A stretch of DNA of 45,667 bases from Selenomonadaceae bacterium (GCA_017635875.1 JAGBKP010000176.1:1-45667), one strand, 5' to 3'; positions 16,905 through 24,857 are shown, counted from the stretch's first letter. Notes: generated by a model not told the origin, from the letters alone. Translations and numbers: made by a program.

Positions 16905-16940
16905 CTTATTTGCGGGAAGAGCACTCCTCCCGCAAATAAG
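16905..16940 (-). terminator. Intercistronic hairpin between the two flp genes
   Basis: 13-bp perfect stem CTTATTTGCGGGA / TCCCGCAAATAAG, followed on the minus strand by ATTTTGTT. Probably a partial terminator or mRNA stabiliser that gives more flp1 than downstream transcript. Confidence 0.7.
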
Positions 16941-16976
16941 ACCCACACTCTAAAACTGCGTTTTAAACGTTTTGCA

Positions 16977-17168
16977 TTAGGACGCAAACAAGCTGGCAGT
17001 ATTGTCAAATGCGCCTTTTACTTTGTCCTTCAACGCGCCGGAATTGCCGATAGCTGCCGCAACAACGACAACGAAAGCGAGGATAAGAGCGTACTCAACG
17101 ATACCTTGACCTTTTTCATCCATAGAGCTGAGATAACGAGCCTTGAAATAATCCCAATAGAGTTTCAT
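16977..17168 (-). CDS. flp: Flp-type pilin 1
   Basis: 63 residues. Leader of 20 residues ending DEKG, then QGIVEYALILAFVVVVAAAI and a short C-terminal helix GALKDKVKGAFDNTASLF. Glu +5 and Tyr +6 after the cleavage glycine are the Flp signature. Main structural subunit of the Tad pilus is the likely role. Start ATG 17168 has AGGGGGA. It is the first pilin gene after tadB and lies just before a strong hairpin. Confidence 0.92.
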   Translation of the reverse strand: MKLYWDYFKARYLSSMDEKGQGIVEYALILAFVVVVAAAIGNSGALKDKVKGAFDNTASLFAS

Positions 17169-17226
17169 AACAAAATCCCCCTTAAAATATAATAAATTCT
17201 ATATCAAGCCTGATATAGGCAAGACA

Positions 17227-18198
17227 TCAAATTTCAATATCCACAATTTTTTGAATTGCAAAGAATCCAACAAATTCAAGAACAATCGCCGCGCCAATAG
17301 CCATTCTGCCCAAAGGATCTTCTATAAGCGGCGTCAAGTACCCCGGATTTACGAAAGAAAGTATGCCCGCAAGCGCCAAAGGAAGAGCCGCAAGTATCCA
17401 ACCCGACGCGCGTCCCTGCGCCGTCAATGCCATTACTTCTCTTCTCATTCGTATGCGTTCATTTATGGTATCGCTTATGGTGTCAAGTATCTGCGCCAAA
17501 GAGCCGCCTACCTGACGCTGTATCAAAACGGCAGTCACCATCAGCGAAAAATCGGGACTTCCGACGCGCTTGTCCATATCCTCAAGCGCGCGTTCCATTC
17601 TCGTGCCGATGTTCATTTCGCGCATAACTTTCGCGAATTCTTCGCTAATGGGCGGCTCCATTTCTTTTGCTACAAGCTCCATAGCCTGCAAGAAGGAAAA
17701 ACCCGCGCGCATAGCGTTTGCAACCATTGTTAAGCAGTCGCCAAGCTGATTTGTAAAGACTTCGCGACGATGTTTTATACGGAACTGAACATATACCCAT
17801 TCGCCGATGAGAGCTACAACCGCAACCACAAGCGCGTTCCATATATTCATCGTCAGGAGCATTGTTATAATGCCGGCGAACACCGCGCCAAAAAGCGCGA
17901 CAACGACAAATTCGGAGCCTAAAAGCGGAAGTCCCGCCTGTTGCATCGTAAAGTCTAAATTTTCCGCTTTTTTTACCGACTGGAATTTTTTCGCGATAGA
18001 GCGGACTACATTCATTAAAGTTGCGGCTATTTTTTCGTCGCTTTGAGGAGTCGTAGGGTCTTCCGGGCGAGGAGCCGCGTCCGCGTAATAGCGCATACGC
18101 TGACTTATAGCCGAGCGATTCCGTCTTGCGTATTCAAGGAAGAACACGAAAGCGATAAATACCAATATACCGCATACAATAGCGACTATTATTGTCAT
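17227..18198 (-). CDS. tadB: TadB-like inner-membrane protein of the Tad pilus (T2SS F family)
   Basis: 323 residues. N-terminal helix, a helix pair near 95-140, then the F domain TNQLGDCLTMVANAMRAGFSFLQAME and QVGGSLAQILDTISDTINER, and C-terminal helices. These are TadB hallmarks. It pairs with TadC around the TadA ATPase. The start overlaps the cpaE stop as ATGA, and GGAGG lies in the end of cpaE. It precedes the pilin genes rather than following tadA. Confidence 0.9.
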   Translation of the reverse strand: MTIIVAIVCGILVFIAFVFFLEYARRNRSAISQRMRYYADAAPRPEDPTTPQSDEKIAATLMNVVRSIAKKFQSVKKAENLDFTMQQAGLPLLGSEFVVVALFGAVFAGIITMLLTMNIWNALVVAVVALIGEWVYVQFRIKHRREVFTNQLGDCLTMVANAMRAGFSFLQAMELVAKEMEPPISEEFAKVMREMNIGTRMERALEDMDKRVGSPDFSLMVTAVLIQRQVGGSLAQILDTISDTINERIRMRREVMALTAQGRASGWILAALPLALAGILSFVNPGYLTPLIEDPLGRMAIGAAIVLEFVGFFAIQKIVDIEI

Positions 18199-19316
18199 GA
18201 TGCGCCTCCGCGTCTTATGATTTCATCCGCCATTTTATTGATATTTGCCACAAGCGGACTGTTAGTCTTACTCTCAACCGCCATTTTGCCGTTATTCGCC
18301 GCGGCGGAAACCATTAAATATTCGTTGGGTAAAATCGCGTTTACCTCAAAATTAAGCTCGTTTGAAAGCCAGCGTCTCTGATTTTCGTCGCAAGGAGAAA
18401 CGCGGGTAAACACAGGCTTAATCTTCGCGTCGCAATCCGGCAAAACCTTAAATATTTCAAGGGCGCGTTTCATATGATGTATTTCATATCCGCCGCTTAT
18501 CATAGCCGTTAAATACGTTCTTGACGACAACTCGACGGCAGATATTGAAATAGGATTAAACCCGGGCGGGAGGTCTATCAGTATATATCTAAACAAACTC
18601 TGCGCCATTTTTACGACTTCTTCAAAGGAGTGAATATCGACAAGCTCCGCGTAATCGGGCTTTTTCGTGCCGCAGAGAATTTTCATCTTATCGACTTCCG
18701 GCACTTCCACAAAATATGAATTAAGCGTAACCGGCGACAAGAACTTTACGTCCCTCGACGCTTCCACTATTGTGCTTTTAGGCGATAAATTAAAGAACAC
18801 GGACAAATCGCCGAACTGCAAATCCGCGTCTATTACGCCGACCGCCTCACCGCTCTTTCTTGCAAGCGACAACGCCAAGTTTGAAATAAGCGTCGTTTTT
18901 CCGCTTTTGCCCTTGGGGCTAAAGAACGCGATAGTCTCCGAAGACGCCGCCATACCGGTTTTGCCGAAGGTATCGACAGCCTCCAAAAACTCTTTCGCGG
19001 TAAAGGGTTTCAGCAAATACCCTTTCGCGCCGGATTGCACCATGCGCGCCGCGTTGTTCGCGTCCCAGTTGTCGCTTAAGCAAAGTATCGCCGCGCTTGG
19101 GAAGGTGGATGCAAATTCCGGTATAAGCGCGAGATTATGTCCCGAATCAATATCCAGCAATATGAGATTCGGCTGATACATCGCCCCTTGCCCTAATGCG
19201 TCGCCGGCTTGTTGGAAACGCGCCTCAAGCTCAAAACCCTCTACGCCCCTTAAAACGCTTGAGAGCCTTTCAAGCATCACGCGGTTATTCTCTATAAGTA
19301 TAACTTTATAAGCCAA
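18195..19316 (-). CDS. cpaE: CpaE/TadZ-like protein with receiver and MinD-like ATPase domains
   Basis: 373 residues. The N-terminal 120 residues form an atypical receiver domain (VILIENNRVMLERL, LILLDIDSG with the phospho-acceptor-position Asp, KGYLLKPF). The rest is a ParA/MinD ATPase with deviant Walker A FSPKGKSGKTTLISN, switch I VIDADLQFGDLSVF and Walker B YILIDLPPGF. CpaE/TadZ localises the Tad machine at the pole. The signature lysine of the MinD P-loop is kept here. Start is TTG 19316 with AAGGTGAG upstream. It directly follows a second ATPase of the same type. Confidence 0.9.
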   Translation of the reverse strand: MAYKVILIENNRVMLERLSSVLRGVEGFELEARFQQAGDALGQGAMYQPNLILLDIDSGHNLALIPEFASTFPSAAILCLSDNWDANNAARMVQSGAKGYLLKPFTAKEFLEAVDTFGKTGMAASSETIAFFSPKGKSGKTTLISNLALSLARKSGEAVGVIDADLQFGDLSVFFNLSPKSTIVEASRDVKFLSPVTLNSYFVEVPEVDKMKILCGTKKPDYAELVDIHSFEEVVKMAQSLFRYILIDLPPGFNPISISAVELSSRTYLTAMISGGYEIHHMKRALEIFKVLPDCDAKIKPVFTRVSPCDENQRRWLSNELNFEVNAILPNEYLMVSAAANNGKMAVESKTNSPLVANINKMADEIIRRGGAS

Positions 19317-19331
19317 AATCTCACCTTCTCG

Positions 19332-20147
19332 TTAGCTTTTAAACAGCTTGCTGAACCAGCCGCCGCCGTTCTCGCCGAAACCTTCTTCCGCCTCGCGATT
19401 TGTATACTTTCGCACCAAGGCTTTTAAATCCTGCGACAAGCCGTTGTCGGAAGTATAGACAAGCGGTATGCCCTTTTCTATGGAATCCTTCGCAGGCTCG
19501 AAAGCGTTCGGCAAAACGTGATAGAACGACTCGCCAAGAAGCGCCTCAACGTCTTCCAAATCTATCTTCGTCTTGGAGTTGGAGCGGTTAAGCACAAGTC
19601 TTACCTTGTTGTTTTCGTAACCGAGGCTCCTTATGGTGTCGCAACCGATTTTCATATTTTTTATTGTCGGTATAAAGTCCACTATTCCGAGGAAAGTAAT
19701 AATCGTGGACATATCCATAAGCGCAAGGTTAAGCTCGCTGAACGCCGATGTGGTATCAACGACAACGAAGTCAAAGTTGTACTGTATTTCGCTTAAAATA
19801 TGTGTCGCCGCTTTGGTCTGTATGTTGTACGCCTCTTCGAGTTTATCCGGCGCCGGCAACACGTGAAAAGTCCAATTTTTGTAATAATACGGCGTCAAGA
19901 ACTCTTTTACATCGAAAGCGTCAACATTTTCAGACGCCGCTTTTTGCGCGTCAAACAGCGTCTTTTCGTGGGGAAGAGCCAAATAATTGGTCACGTCCCC
20001 GAATTGCAAGTCCATATCCGCGATGGCGACCCTATATCCTTCTCTCGTTAATTCCGCCGCCATATTTATCGCTATAAGCGTCTTTCCCACGGCTGAGGCC
20101 GTGCTAAAGACCGTGAGCACTATCCCTCTGCGCCCTTCTTCCTCCAT
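19332..20147 (-). CDS. Second CpaE/TadZ-like ATPase without receiver domain
   Basis: 271 residues, MinD/ParA fold only. The P-loop reads FSTASAVGKTLIAINMA: the GKT is present but the upstream signature lysine of MinD is replaced, so dimerisation-dependent ATP hydrolysis may be altered. Switch I is IADMDLQFGDVTNYL and Walker B FVVVDTTSAF. It is shorter than CpaE because the receiver domain is missing. ATG 20147 has a perfect AAAGGAGG. Placed between the secretin and cpaE; tandem cpaE-like genes occur in some Firmicute tad loci. A heterodimer with the downstream CpaE is an inference. Confidence 0.85.
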   Translation of the reverse strand: MEEEGRRGIVLTVFSTASAVGKTLIAINMAAELTREGYRVAIADMDLQFGDVTNYLALPHEKTLFDAQKAASENVDAFDVKEFLTPYYYKNWTFHVLPAPDKLEEAYNIQTKAATHILSEIQYNFDFVVVDTTSAFSELNLALMDMSTIITFLGIVDFIPTIKNMKIGCDTIRSLGYENNKVRLVLNRSNSKTKIDLEDVEALLGESFYHVLPNAFEPAKDSIEKGIPLVYTSDNGLSQDLKALVRKYTNREAEEGFGENGGGWFSKLFKS

Positions 20148-20171
20148 TTTACGGCCTCCTTTGGCTTTTCA

Positions 20172-20321
20172 TAACACAGGGGCTTCGCCCCCGTACCCCC
20201 ACAAGGGGAACTCGTCCCCCTTGACCCCCATTTTTTATTACGGGGTCAAGGGGCGAAAGTCCCTTGCGGAGTCGAGAGGCAGAGCCTCTCGTAGGGTTTG
20301 GGGCAACGCCCCGATATATCA
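20172..20321. repeat. GC-rich hairpin chains H3a and H3b, an inverted pair inside the tad operon
   Basis: H3a (20172-20232): GGGGCttcGCCCC, then CAAGGGGaactcgtCCCCCTTG. H3b (20241-20321) reads the other way: CAAGGGgcgaaagtCCCTTG, GAGAGGCagaGCCTCTC, GGGCaacGCCC. H3b reaches the secretin stop at 20319. The pair fills the whole gap before the second ATPase. Confidence 0.85.
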
Positions 20322-21959
20322 AGGTGTGTTTACATTTGCAAATTTGCCGTAGTCGCTGCCGGAACTCTCCGCGCTTCCGCCGGTTTCACGTTGCCAACGC
20401 TCGTACATACGAGTGCCGGGATTTTCCGGATTTTCCGCCATTTCTTTTTCTTTCTTCTCTTTTTCCTCTTTTTCGAGTTTTTCTTCTACTTCTTTAGGCA
20501 GCGGCGGATTATTCACATCGACGAGATTTCTCTGATCCGCTTCGTACTGATTTTTCGCGTACCATTCGGTCATCTTGTCGGTCATTTGAGCGGGATCGTC
20601 CTGCGACACTATGCGCGGGGTGAGAAGTATCACAAGCTCGCGTTTTTCGTTGTCGTTGGTGTGATGCTTAAAGAATTCGCCGATTATGGGAAGCGAGGAA
20701 AGGAGCGGGACTTTCTTTACGACTTTGGCGTCTTCGGAATTCAAAAGTCCGCCGATAACCATTGTCTTGCCTGCGTCTATATGTACAAGAGAATGTACAT
20801 CGCGTTTTCTGACGGCAGGCATACGGATACTGTTACTTATAATGCCGTTATCCCAGTCCGGCGTACTTACTTCCGCATGAACTTCCGCAGTTACGTCGTC
20901 ATTTTCACCTATAACGGGGTCAATATTTAGGCGAATACCGTAACTTTTCCATTCATAGCTGATTTCGCCGTCTTTGTTGGATTTTGTATAAGGTATCTCG
21001 CCGCCAATGTGGATTTTGGCTTTGGAACCGCTTACAGTCGATATGCTTGGGCGAGAAAGGATTTTCGCTTTGCCCTTCTTCATAAGAAGTTCCAAACGAG
21101 CGTTCACTTGAGCAAAACTATTAACAAACCAGTTTTGCCCGCGAGGGTTGCCTGCATTGCTCCTATGAATACCGGAACCAGCATAAAATGTGTTCTCCTC
21201 GCCTATATATTGTTCGCCCGATGGGTTGCCATAAGTAAGTCCCCATTTATCCTCATCATCGTTGCTAACTTCCACAATTTGCGCCTCTATGCGAATCTGT
21301 GTAGGCGCCTCTATCACAAGCAGATCCACAACATTTTCATAAGTGCCGTTGGATCTGTACGCCACATCGTATTCAAACTTTTCGTCATCGGTGCCGCGAC
21401 GTTTTGGGTCTTGAAGTTTGTCGCCCGTATACAAGCTTGCGATTTTAACGGCGCGGTCATGCTCAACTTGGTCGCGAACTCTGCCTTCCAAAAGAACGCG
21501 TTTCTTACCGCCTATTGTGGCTACGCGAACATTGACGCTCGGAAGCCCGATGGCCTGCTTAATGGAACTCGACATACCCGCATCGTTTGCGCCGACAGTT
21601 ATAACATAAGTGTCGGTAACGCCGCCGCGCCATACAAGCAAACTGGTGGAACCCACTTTTTTGCCTACCACCAAAAGCTCGTTATTGGTGCCGTCGAGGG
21701 TAACCACATCGGCAATTTGAGGATCGCCTATCGCCACTCTCGTAATATTCCCTTTCGCAAAGAAACGATGCGATTCTCCTTCGCCTATATCAATGGTTTC
21801 AGACGCATACGCCGTGGACGCAACCGCGAACACCGCAGGCACCAACGCTGAATTTAGCATTACTTTCGACGCTTTTTTATAAAAATCCTTCTTGTCGGAA
21901 GAAATTTCGCTGAATACATTTATCCTTTTAAACATATTTTTTAGACTGTATTTATTCAT
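20319..21959 (-). CDS. cpaC: Outer-membrane secretin of the Tad pilus (CpaC/RcpA)
   Basis: About 546 residues. Signal peptide region MLNSALVPAVFAVASTAYAS, then the BON/pilus-secretin N-domain FFAKGNITRVAIGDPQIADV and the secretin core: LLMKKGKAKILSRPSISTVSG, GGEIPYT, IDAGKTMVIGGLLNSE and LVILLTPRIV. It forms the outer-membrane pore for the pilus. The C-terminal 60 residues are a charged coiled region rich in Glu and Lys (about 490-515). GTG 21968 and ATG 21965 overlap the cpaB stop; ATG 21959 has AAAGAG at 8 bases and is preferred. Unusually, the signal segment starts about 35 residues in. Confidence 0.92.
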   Translation of the reverse strand: MNKYSLKNMFKRINVFSEISSDKKDFYKKASKVMLNSALVPAVFAVASTAYASETIDIGEGESHRFFAKGNITRVAIGDPQIADVVTLDGTNNELLVVGKKVGSTSLLVWRGGVTDTYVITVGANDAGMSSSIKQAIGLPSVNVRVATIGGKKRVLLEGRVRDQVEHDRAVKIASLYTGDKLQDPKRRGTDDEKFEYDVAYRSNGTYENVVDLLVIEAPTQIRIEAQIVEVSNDDEDKWGLTYGNPSGEQYIGEENTFYAGSGIHRSNAGNPRGQNWFVNSFAQVNARLELLMKKGKAKILSRPSISTVSGSKAKIHIGGEIPYTKSNKDGEISYEWKSYGIRLNIDPVIGENDDVTAEVHAEVSTPDWDNGIISNSIRMPAVRKRDVHSLVHIDAGKTMVIGGLLNSEDAKVVKKVPLLSSLPIIGEFFKHHTNDNEKRELVILLTPRIVSQDDPAQMTDKMTEWYAKNQYEADQRNLVDVNNPPLPKEVEEKLEKEEKEKKEKEMAENPENPGTRMYERWQRETGGSAESSGSDYGKFANVNTP

Positions 21960-21964
21960 CTGCA

Positions 21965-22975
21965 TCACTCTTTCGTAGACTGTACGCCGCGAATTACTTC
22001 TATTTTTGCCACTCCTCTGTCATGTTTGGGAGCCGCCGTCTGCGCGCTACTGCCGCTTGCAGGCGCGCTGTAATTTGCCGCAGGCGCGGGCGCCGCCGCT
22101 ACAGGAGCGGGAGCGGGCGTTGCCGCGCGATTTTGCGCCGCGGCCGCTTTGCCGTTGTCTAATGTTATGGCATAAGAAGTATCCATTATGTATCTGTTGC
22201 TCGGCTTGAAGGGTCTTAATGCGAGATAAAGGGTGCCTACTTTAGACGCAACCGATATTCTCATAGCCTCTTCGGGTCTAACGGCGAGTGTAGCCGTCGC
22301 AGGTTTTTCTATAGTCTTAATACTGCCGTCGGTGGTTTGGACTTTGTCTTTGTTTTTATCGTCTTTTTTATCTTTGCTCTGTGTTTCGGAAGGCGCGCCG
22401 CTCGCTGTTTCAACGGCTTTGTTGATGCCTAAAAGAAGTACGTTTTGCATAACGACTTCGCCCGTAACCGCGCCGTTTTGCAGTTTATCCGAAACGAGCA
22501 TAACATCTACGTAATCGCCCGGCATTGCAAAGCCCGCGACGCCGGTTACGTCGTCAATAGCCAGCGTAATCGCTCTGCAGTCTTCGGGAATAACTCCTGG
22601 GAAACCTGCGGCTCTCTTATCCGAATAAAGTTTTTTAGCCGTGATGACGTCGCCCGCCATAATAGCGACTTTGGCAGGTTTTCCCACTATGGACACCATT
22701 TCTTTTAAAGCGTCCTCCGGTACCGCCGACTGTGGGAGTTCCAAGACGCGGAGCATTTCTTCCTTAATTTCCGTACGAGGCGTTATATCGGTTTTTGCCG
22801 CGACAACCTTCACCATCGTAAGATCTGTTTTTTCTTTCGCTTGTTCTTCTCCCTTGCCGGATAACGCCACAAACACAAGGAAGAACGCCAAGAGCCCCGC
22901 GATAAGGCTCATCGCGAGCAAGCCTTTCGGAGTCATACTCTCAAAAAAGCTTGAAATTTTTTCCATTAAGTTCAT
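21965..22975 (-). CDS. cpaB: Flp pilus assembly protein CpaB/RcpC
   Basis: About 336 residues. One N-terminal membrane helix (GLLAMSLIAGLLAFFLVFVAL), then the SAF/CpaB domain VKVVAAKTDITPRTEIKEEML and the central domain CRAITLAIDDVTGVAGFAMPGDYVDVM. The C-terminus is Ala/Pro-rich and low in complexity (about residues 265-320), probably a flexible periplasmic linker. CpaB acts in the periplasm with the secretin. The frame is open to TTG 23032, but ATG 22975 gives the usual N-terminus; an ATG at 22966 is also possible. First gene of the tad operon. Confidence 0.9.
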   Translation of the reverse strand: MNLMEKISSFFESMTPKGLLAMSLIAGLLAFFLVFVALSGKGEEQAKEKTDLTMVKVVAAKTDITPRTEIKEEMLRVLELPQSAVPEDALKEMVSIVGKPAKVAIMAGDVITAKKLYSDKRAAGFPGVIPEDCRAITLAIDDVTGVAGFAMPGDYVDVMLVSDKLQNGAVTGEVVMQNVLLLGINKAVETASGAPSETQSKDKKDDKNKDKVQTTDGSIKTIEKPATATLAVRPEEAMRISVASKVGTLYLALRPFKPSNRYIMDTSYAITLDNGKAAAAQNRAATPAPAPVAAAPAPAANYSAPASGSSAQTAAPKHDRGVAKIEVIRGVQSTKE

Positions 22976-23070
22976 GGACTCCACGTCCCTTTCTAAAAAA
23001 TTAAAACTATAATTGCAATCTTTCAAGAACAACCTCTTGAAAGAAAAAGCCTAGAATAAAACTGTAATAA

Positions 23071-23079
23071 TTATAGCAT
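23071..23079 (-). promoter_or_regulatory. Extended -10 promoter candidate for the tad operon
   Basis: Minus strand TGCTATAAT (extended -10), about 96 bases upstream of the cpaB ATG. No good -35. Confidence 0.55.
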
Positions 23080-23310
23080 GCAAATTTTTGTTTGCTTGAA
23101 AATTATCTAAAATTAAACTGTAATTTATTTGAAAATTCAAACGGCGTTTTCAGAATGATTTTGATTTTCATTTTCGTTTTGTGAAAATTCTTTTTATTTG
23201 TCAGTAATTAGACAATAATTTTTAAATTCCTGCAAGATAATAAATTTTTTTGGTAATTTTGTCCTAGATTGTTTACTTTCTGGATTTGTTTTTGGTGTTT
23301 TTGGGCAAAA
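23080..23310. other. AT-rich regulatory gap upstream of the tad operon
   Basis: About 230 bases without a gene. Very AT-rich with many T runs. Apart from the promoter elements at either end I see no repeat or ORF here. Confidence 0.5.
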
Positions 23311-23315
23311 ACATC

Positions 23316-23344
23316 TTGCTTATAAACTGTTTATGTGATATACT
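23316..23344 (+). promoter_or_regulatory. Sigma-70 promoter of the candidate small RNA
   Basis: -35 TTGCTT (23316-23321), exactly 17 bases, -10 TATACT (23339-23344). Predicted start near 23351. Confidence 0.75.
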
Positions 23345-23350
23345 CATCGT

Positions 23351-23427
23351 AAGATTAGACGCAGGGATGGACGGAGGGCCATAGGCTTCTACAGTACTGG
23401 TTCCGTAGATACGACTGCGTCTTTTTT
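23351..23427 (+). ncRNA. Candidate structured small RNA of about 77 nt
   Basis: Promoter-driven transcript on the plus strand ending in an intrinsic terminator. Closing stem AGACGCAG (23357-23364) / CTGCGTCT (23415-23422) followed by a U run. Inside, two shorter helices can form: ATGG-CCAT (around 23366-23382) and TCTAC-GTAGA (around 23387-23409), making a three-way junction. The 3' half is antisense to the last 13 codons of the LPD3-like gene on the other strand. It matches no riboswitch consensus I can recall and has no downstream gene on its strand, so an independent small RNA is more likely than a leader. Confidence 0.55.
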
Positions 23428-23853
23428 GTATTCTTCTGTCGGTAATGTATGATTATAATATTGTATTTCTCCGTTATTTCGGCGAATAACAGTAATTTCA
23501 ACGGGAATTGCTTTTTCTTCTACAGACACCATAGTATGCAGATAATAAAAATGTTCCTTTTTGTGAGTAAGTTTAACGGATTGTTTATCCGATATATCGG
23601 TTGCGTTACGGATAAGTTCGGGTAAATATTTTATTATTAAAAGTTTGTGAACTTTTGCGCTGCTGTTTTTCATTTTCTTTTTCCCTGAATTTGTAAAATT
23701 CACAATGCCGTTTTTATCAATACTTATCTTTTTCAAGTTTTCATTTTCAACACTTACTCCCTGCAAGCGTGTCGCATAATATGTCACGGCTTTTTCGCGC
23801 AGTTCCTTGATATCTGCGTAATCGCCAAATTCTTTCCCGCTTACTTTTATCAT
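23389..23853 (-). CDS. LPD3-like (large polyvalent protein-associated domain 3) protein
   Basis: 154 residues. The segment LREKAVTYYATRLQGVSVEN, followed by KYLPELIRNA and IPVEITVIRRNNGEIQYYN, matches the pattern of LPD3 domains (LQG; LPEL-NA; a VxLTV strand; Y-x-L end). LPD3 is known from large phage and plasmid polyvalent proteins and also as small single genes. Its function is not established. ATG 23853 has AGGGGA upstream; the longer frame from 23895 has no site. No signal peptide. A stand-alone copy here may be a relic of a mobile element, but codon use and surroundings do not show one. Confidence 0.6.
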   Translation of the reverse strand: MIKVSGKEFGDYADIKELREKAVTYYATRLQGVSVENENLKKISIDKNGIVNFTNSGKKKMKNSSAKVHKLLIIKYLPELIRNATDISDKQSVKLTHKKEHFYYLHTMVSVEEKAIPVEITVIRRNNGEIQYYNHTLPTEEYKKDAVVSTEPVL

Positions 23854-23991
23854 AAATATTCCCCTTTGTGTTTCATCGTTGTTGATATTCGCCAAATTTA
23901 TATCTATTCCTTCTTGCCGCTTAAGTTCACGGATACCAAAAAGTTAAAATTTATGCTAAAATACAAGAAATTTGCTTTAAGGGGCGATTAT

Positions 23992-24642
23992 ATGAATTCG
24001 TTGATATTTGCCGGAATTTTTGCCGTTTTATACGGATTTCTTACTTCTTTTATAGGAAACAAACTGATAGATTTTCTCCTTATGCGAAAGCGTTACGAAC
24101 TCACCTTCCCGGACGATATGTATATAAGAGGAAAAAATCGCAAATTCTTCCTGTTTACGTTAAGCGCGATTTCGGCTTTTTTTATGATTTTAAATTTAGA
24201 GCCGTTCGCCCTCGCTTTTGCGCTGCTTTTTGCCTTCGGTATGATAATCGCAACCCGCACGGATATGGAGCAATACCTTATCTTTGACGTTTGGCTCATA
24301 CCCTGCGCTATTATCGGCATTATCGCCGTACTCGCTATGAATTTGCCGTTCAAAGAACACATACTTACCGCTGCCGCCCTCTTTGTCGTTACGTTTATAT
24401 TCGCTATATTTTCAAAAGGCGGAATGGGAGGCGGCGACGTAAAACTTTTAGCGGTGATAGGGCTGTGGCTCGGCTATGACTTGGGGCTTCTAACCTTCGT
24501 GTTCGGCGCGGTTTTGGGCGGCGTATATTCTTTATTTCTACTGATAACAAAAAAAGCCGATAAGGGAACTAGCTTCCCCTACGGCCCGTTTTTTACAATT
24601 TCCGCGCTAGTCGCCCTCGCCCTTTGCGGATTTCAGTATTAA
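23992..24642 (+). CDS. cpaA: Prepilin peptidase (CpaA/TadV type, A24A)
   Basis: 216 residues, a membrane-bound aspartic protease that cuts Flp, TadE and TadG leaders. About six hydrophobic helices. The two catalytic aspartates are in ATRTDMEQYLIFD and the GxGD-type GGMGGGDVKLLAV. No methyltransferase-type zinc domain is present, as in the short TadV class. The frame opens at 23866, but ATG 23992 has AAGGGG at correct spacing and begins directly with a membrane helix. Divergent from the tad operon but clearly its processing enzyme. Its stop overlaps the stop of the opposite gene in TTAA. Confidence 0.92.
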   Translation: MNSLIFAGIFAVLYGFLTSFIGNKLIDFLLMRKRYELTFPDDMYIRGKNRKFFLFTLSAISAFFMILNLEPFALAFALLFAFGMIIATRTDMEQYLIFDVWLIPCAIIGIIAVLAMNLPFKEHILTAAALFVVTFIFAIFSKGGMGGGDVKLLAVIGLWLGYDLGLLTFVFGAVLGGVYSLFLLITKKADKGTSFPYGPFFTISALVALALCGFQY

Positions 24643-24857
24643 GTCGGCAAAAACCTCGGCGCGGCTAAAAACAGCGGACATCTCGGCGGATGCCCCCTTC
24701 TTTTGTCGCAGGTTTCTTCTTTGTCGCACCATTTATTCAGCGTTTCGCTTTTCCAAAGAGGTCCGCCGCCGCCTTTATCCGTATAGAGTATCTCTATTTC
24801 CTTTCGCTCGTTATCAACGGGGCAAGCCGCCCGATGCGTAAATTTTTTCTCAGCCAT
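24639..24857 (-). CDS. Small Cys-rich hypothetical protein
   Basis: 72 residues. Begins MAEKKFTHRAACPVDNERKE with later Cys residues in KWCDKEETCDKRRG and PRCPLF, so four cysteines that might bind a metal. No signal peptide or membrane segment. ATG 24857 has GAGGTG at good spacing. Its stop codon and that of the prepilin peptidase share the sequence TTAA (24639-24642). The clear ribosome site, lack of overlap with other coding and Cys pattern support a real gene; function unknown. Confidence 0.65.
   Translation of the reverse strand: MAEKKFTHRAACPVDNERKEIEILYTDKGGGGPLWKSETLNKWCDKEETCDKRRGHPPRCPLFLAAPRFLPT

Noticed and set aside
21009-21851. 280-residue plus-strand ORF inside the secretin gene
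   Set aside because: Shadow of the secretin; the secretin frame has all family motifs.
23316-23427. Cyclic-di-GMP riboswitch
   Set aside because: GACGCAG resembles part of the GEMM consensus, but the other conserved blocks are missing and no gene follows on that strand.
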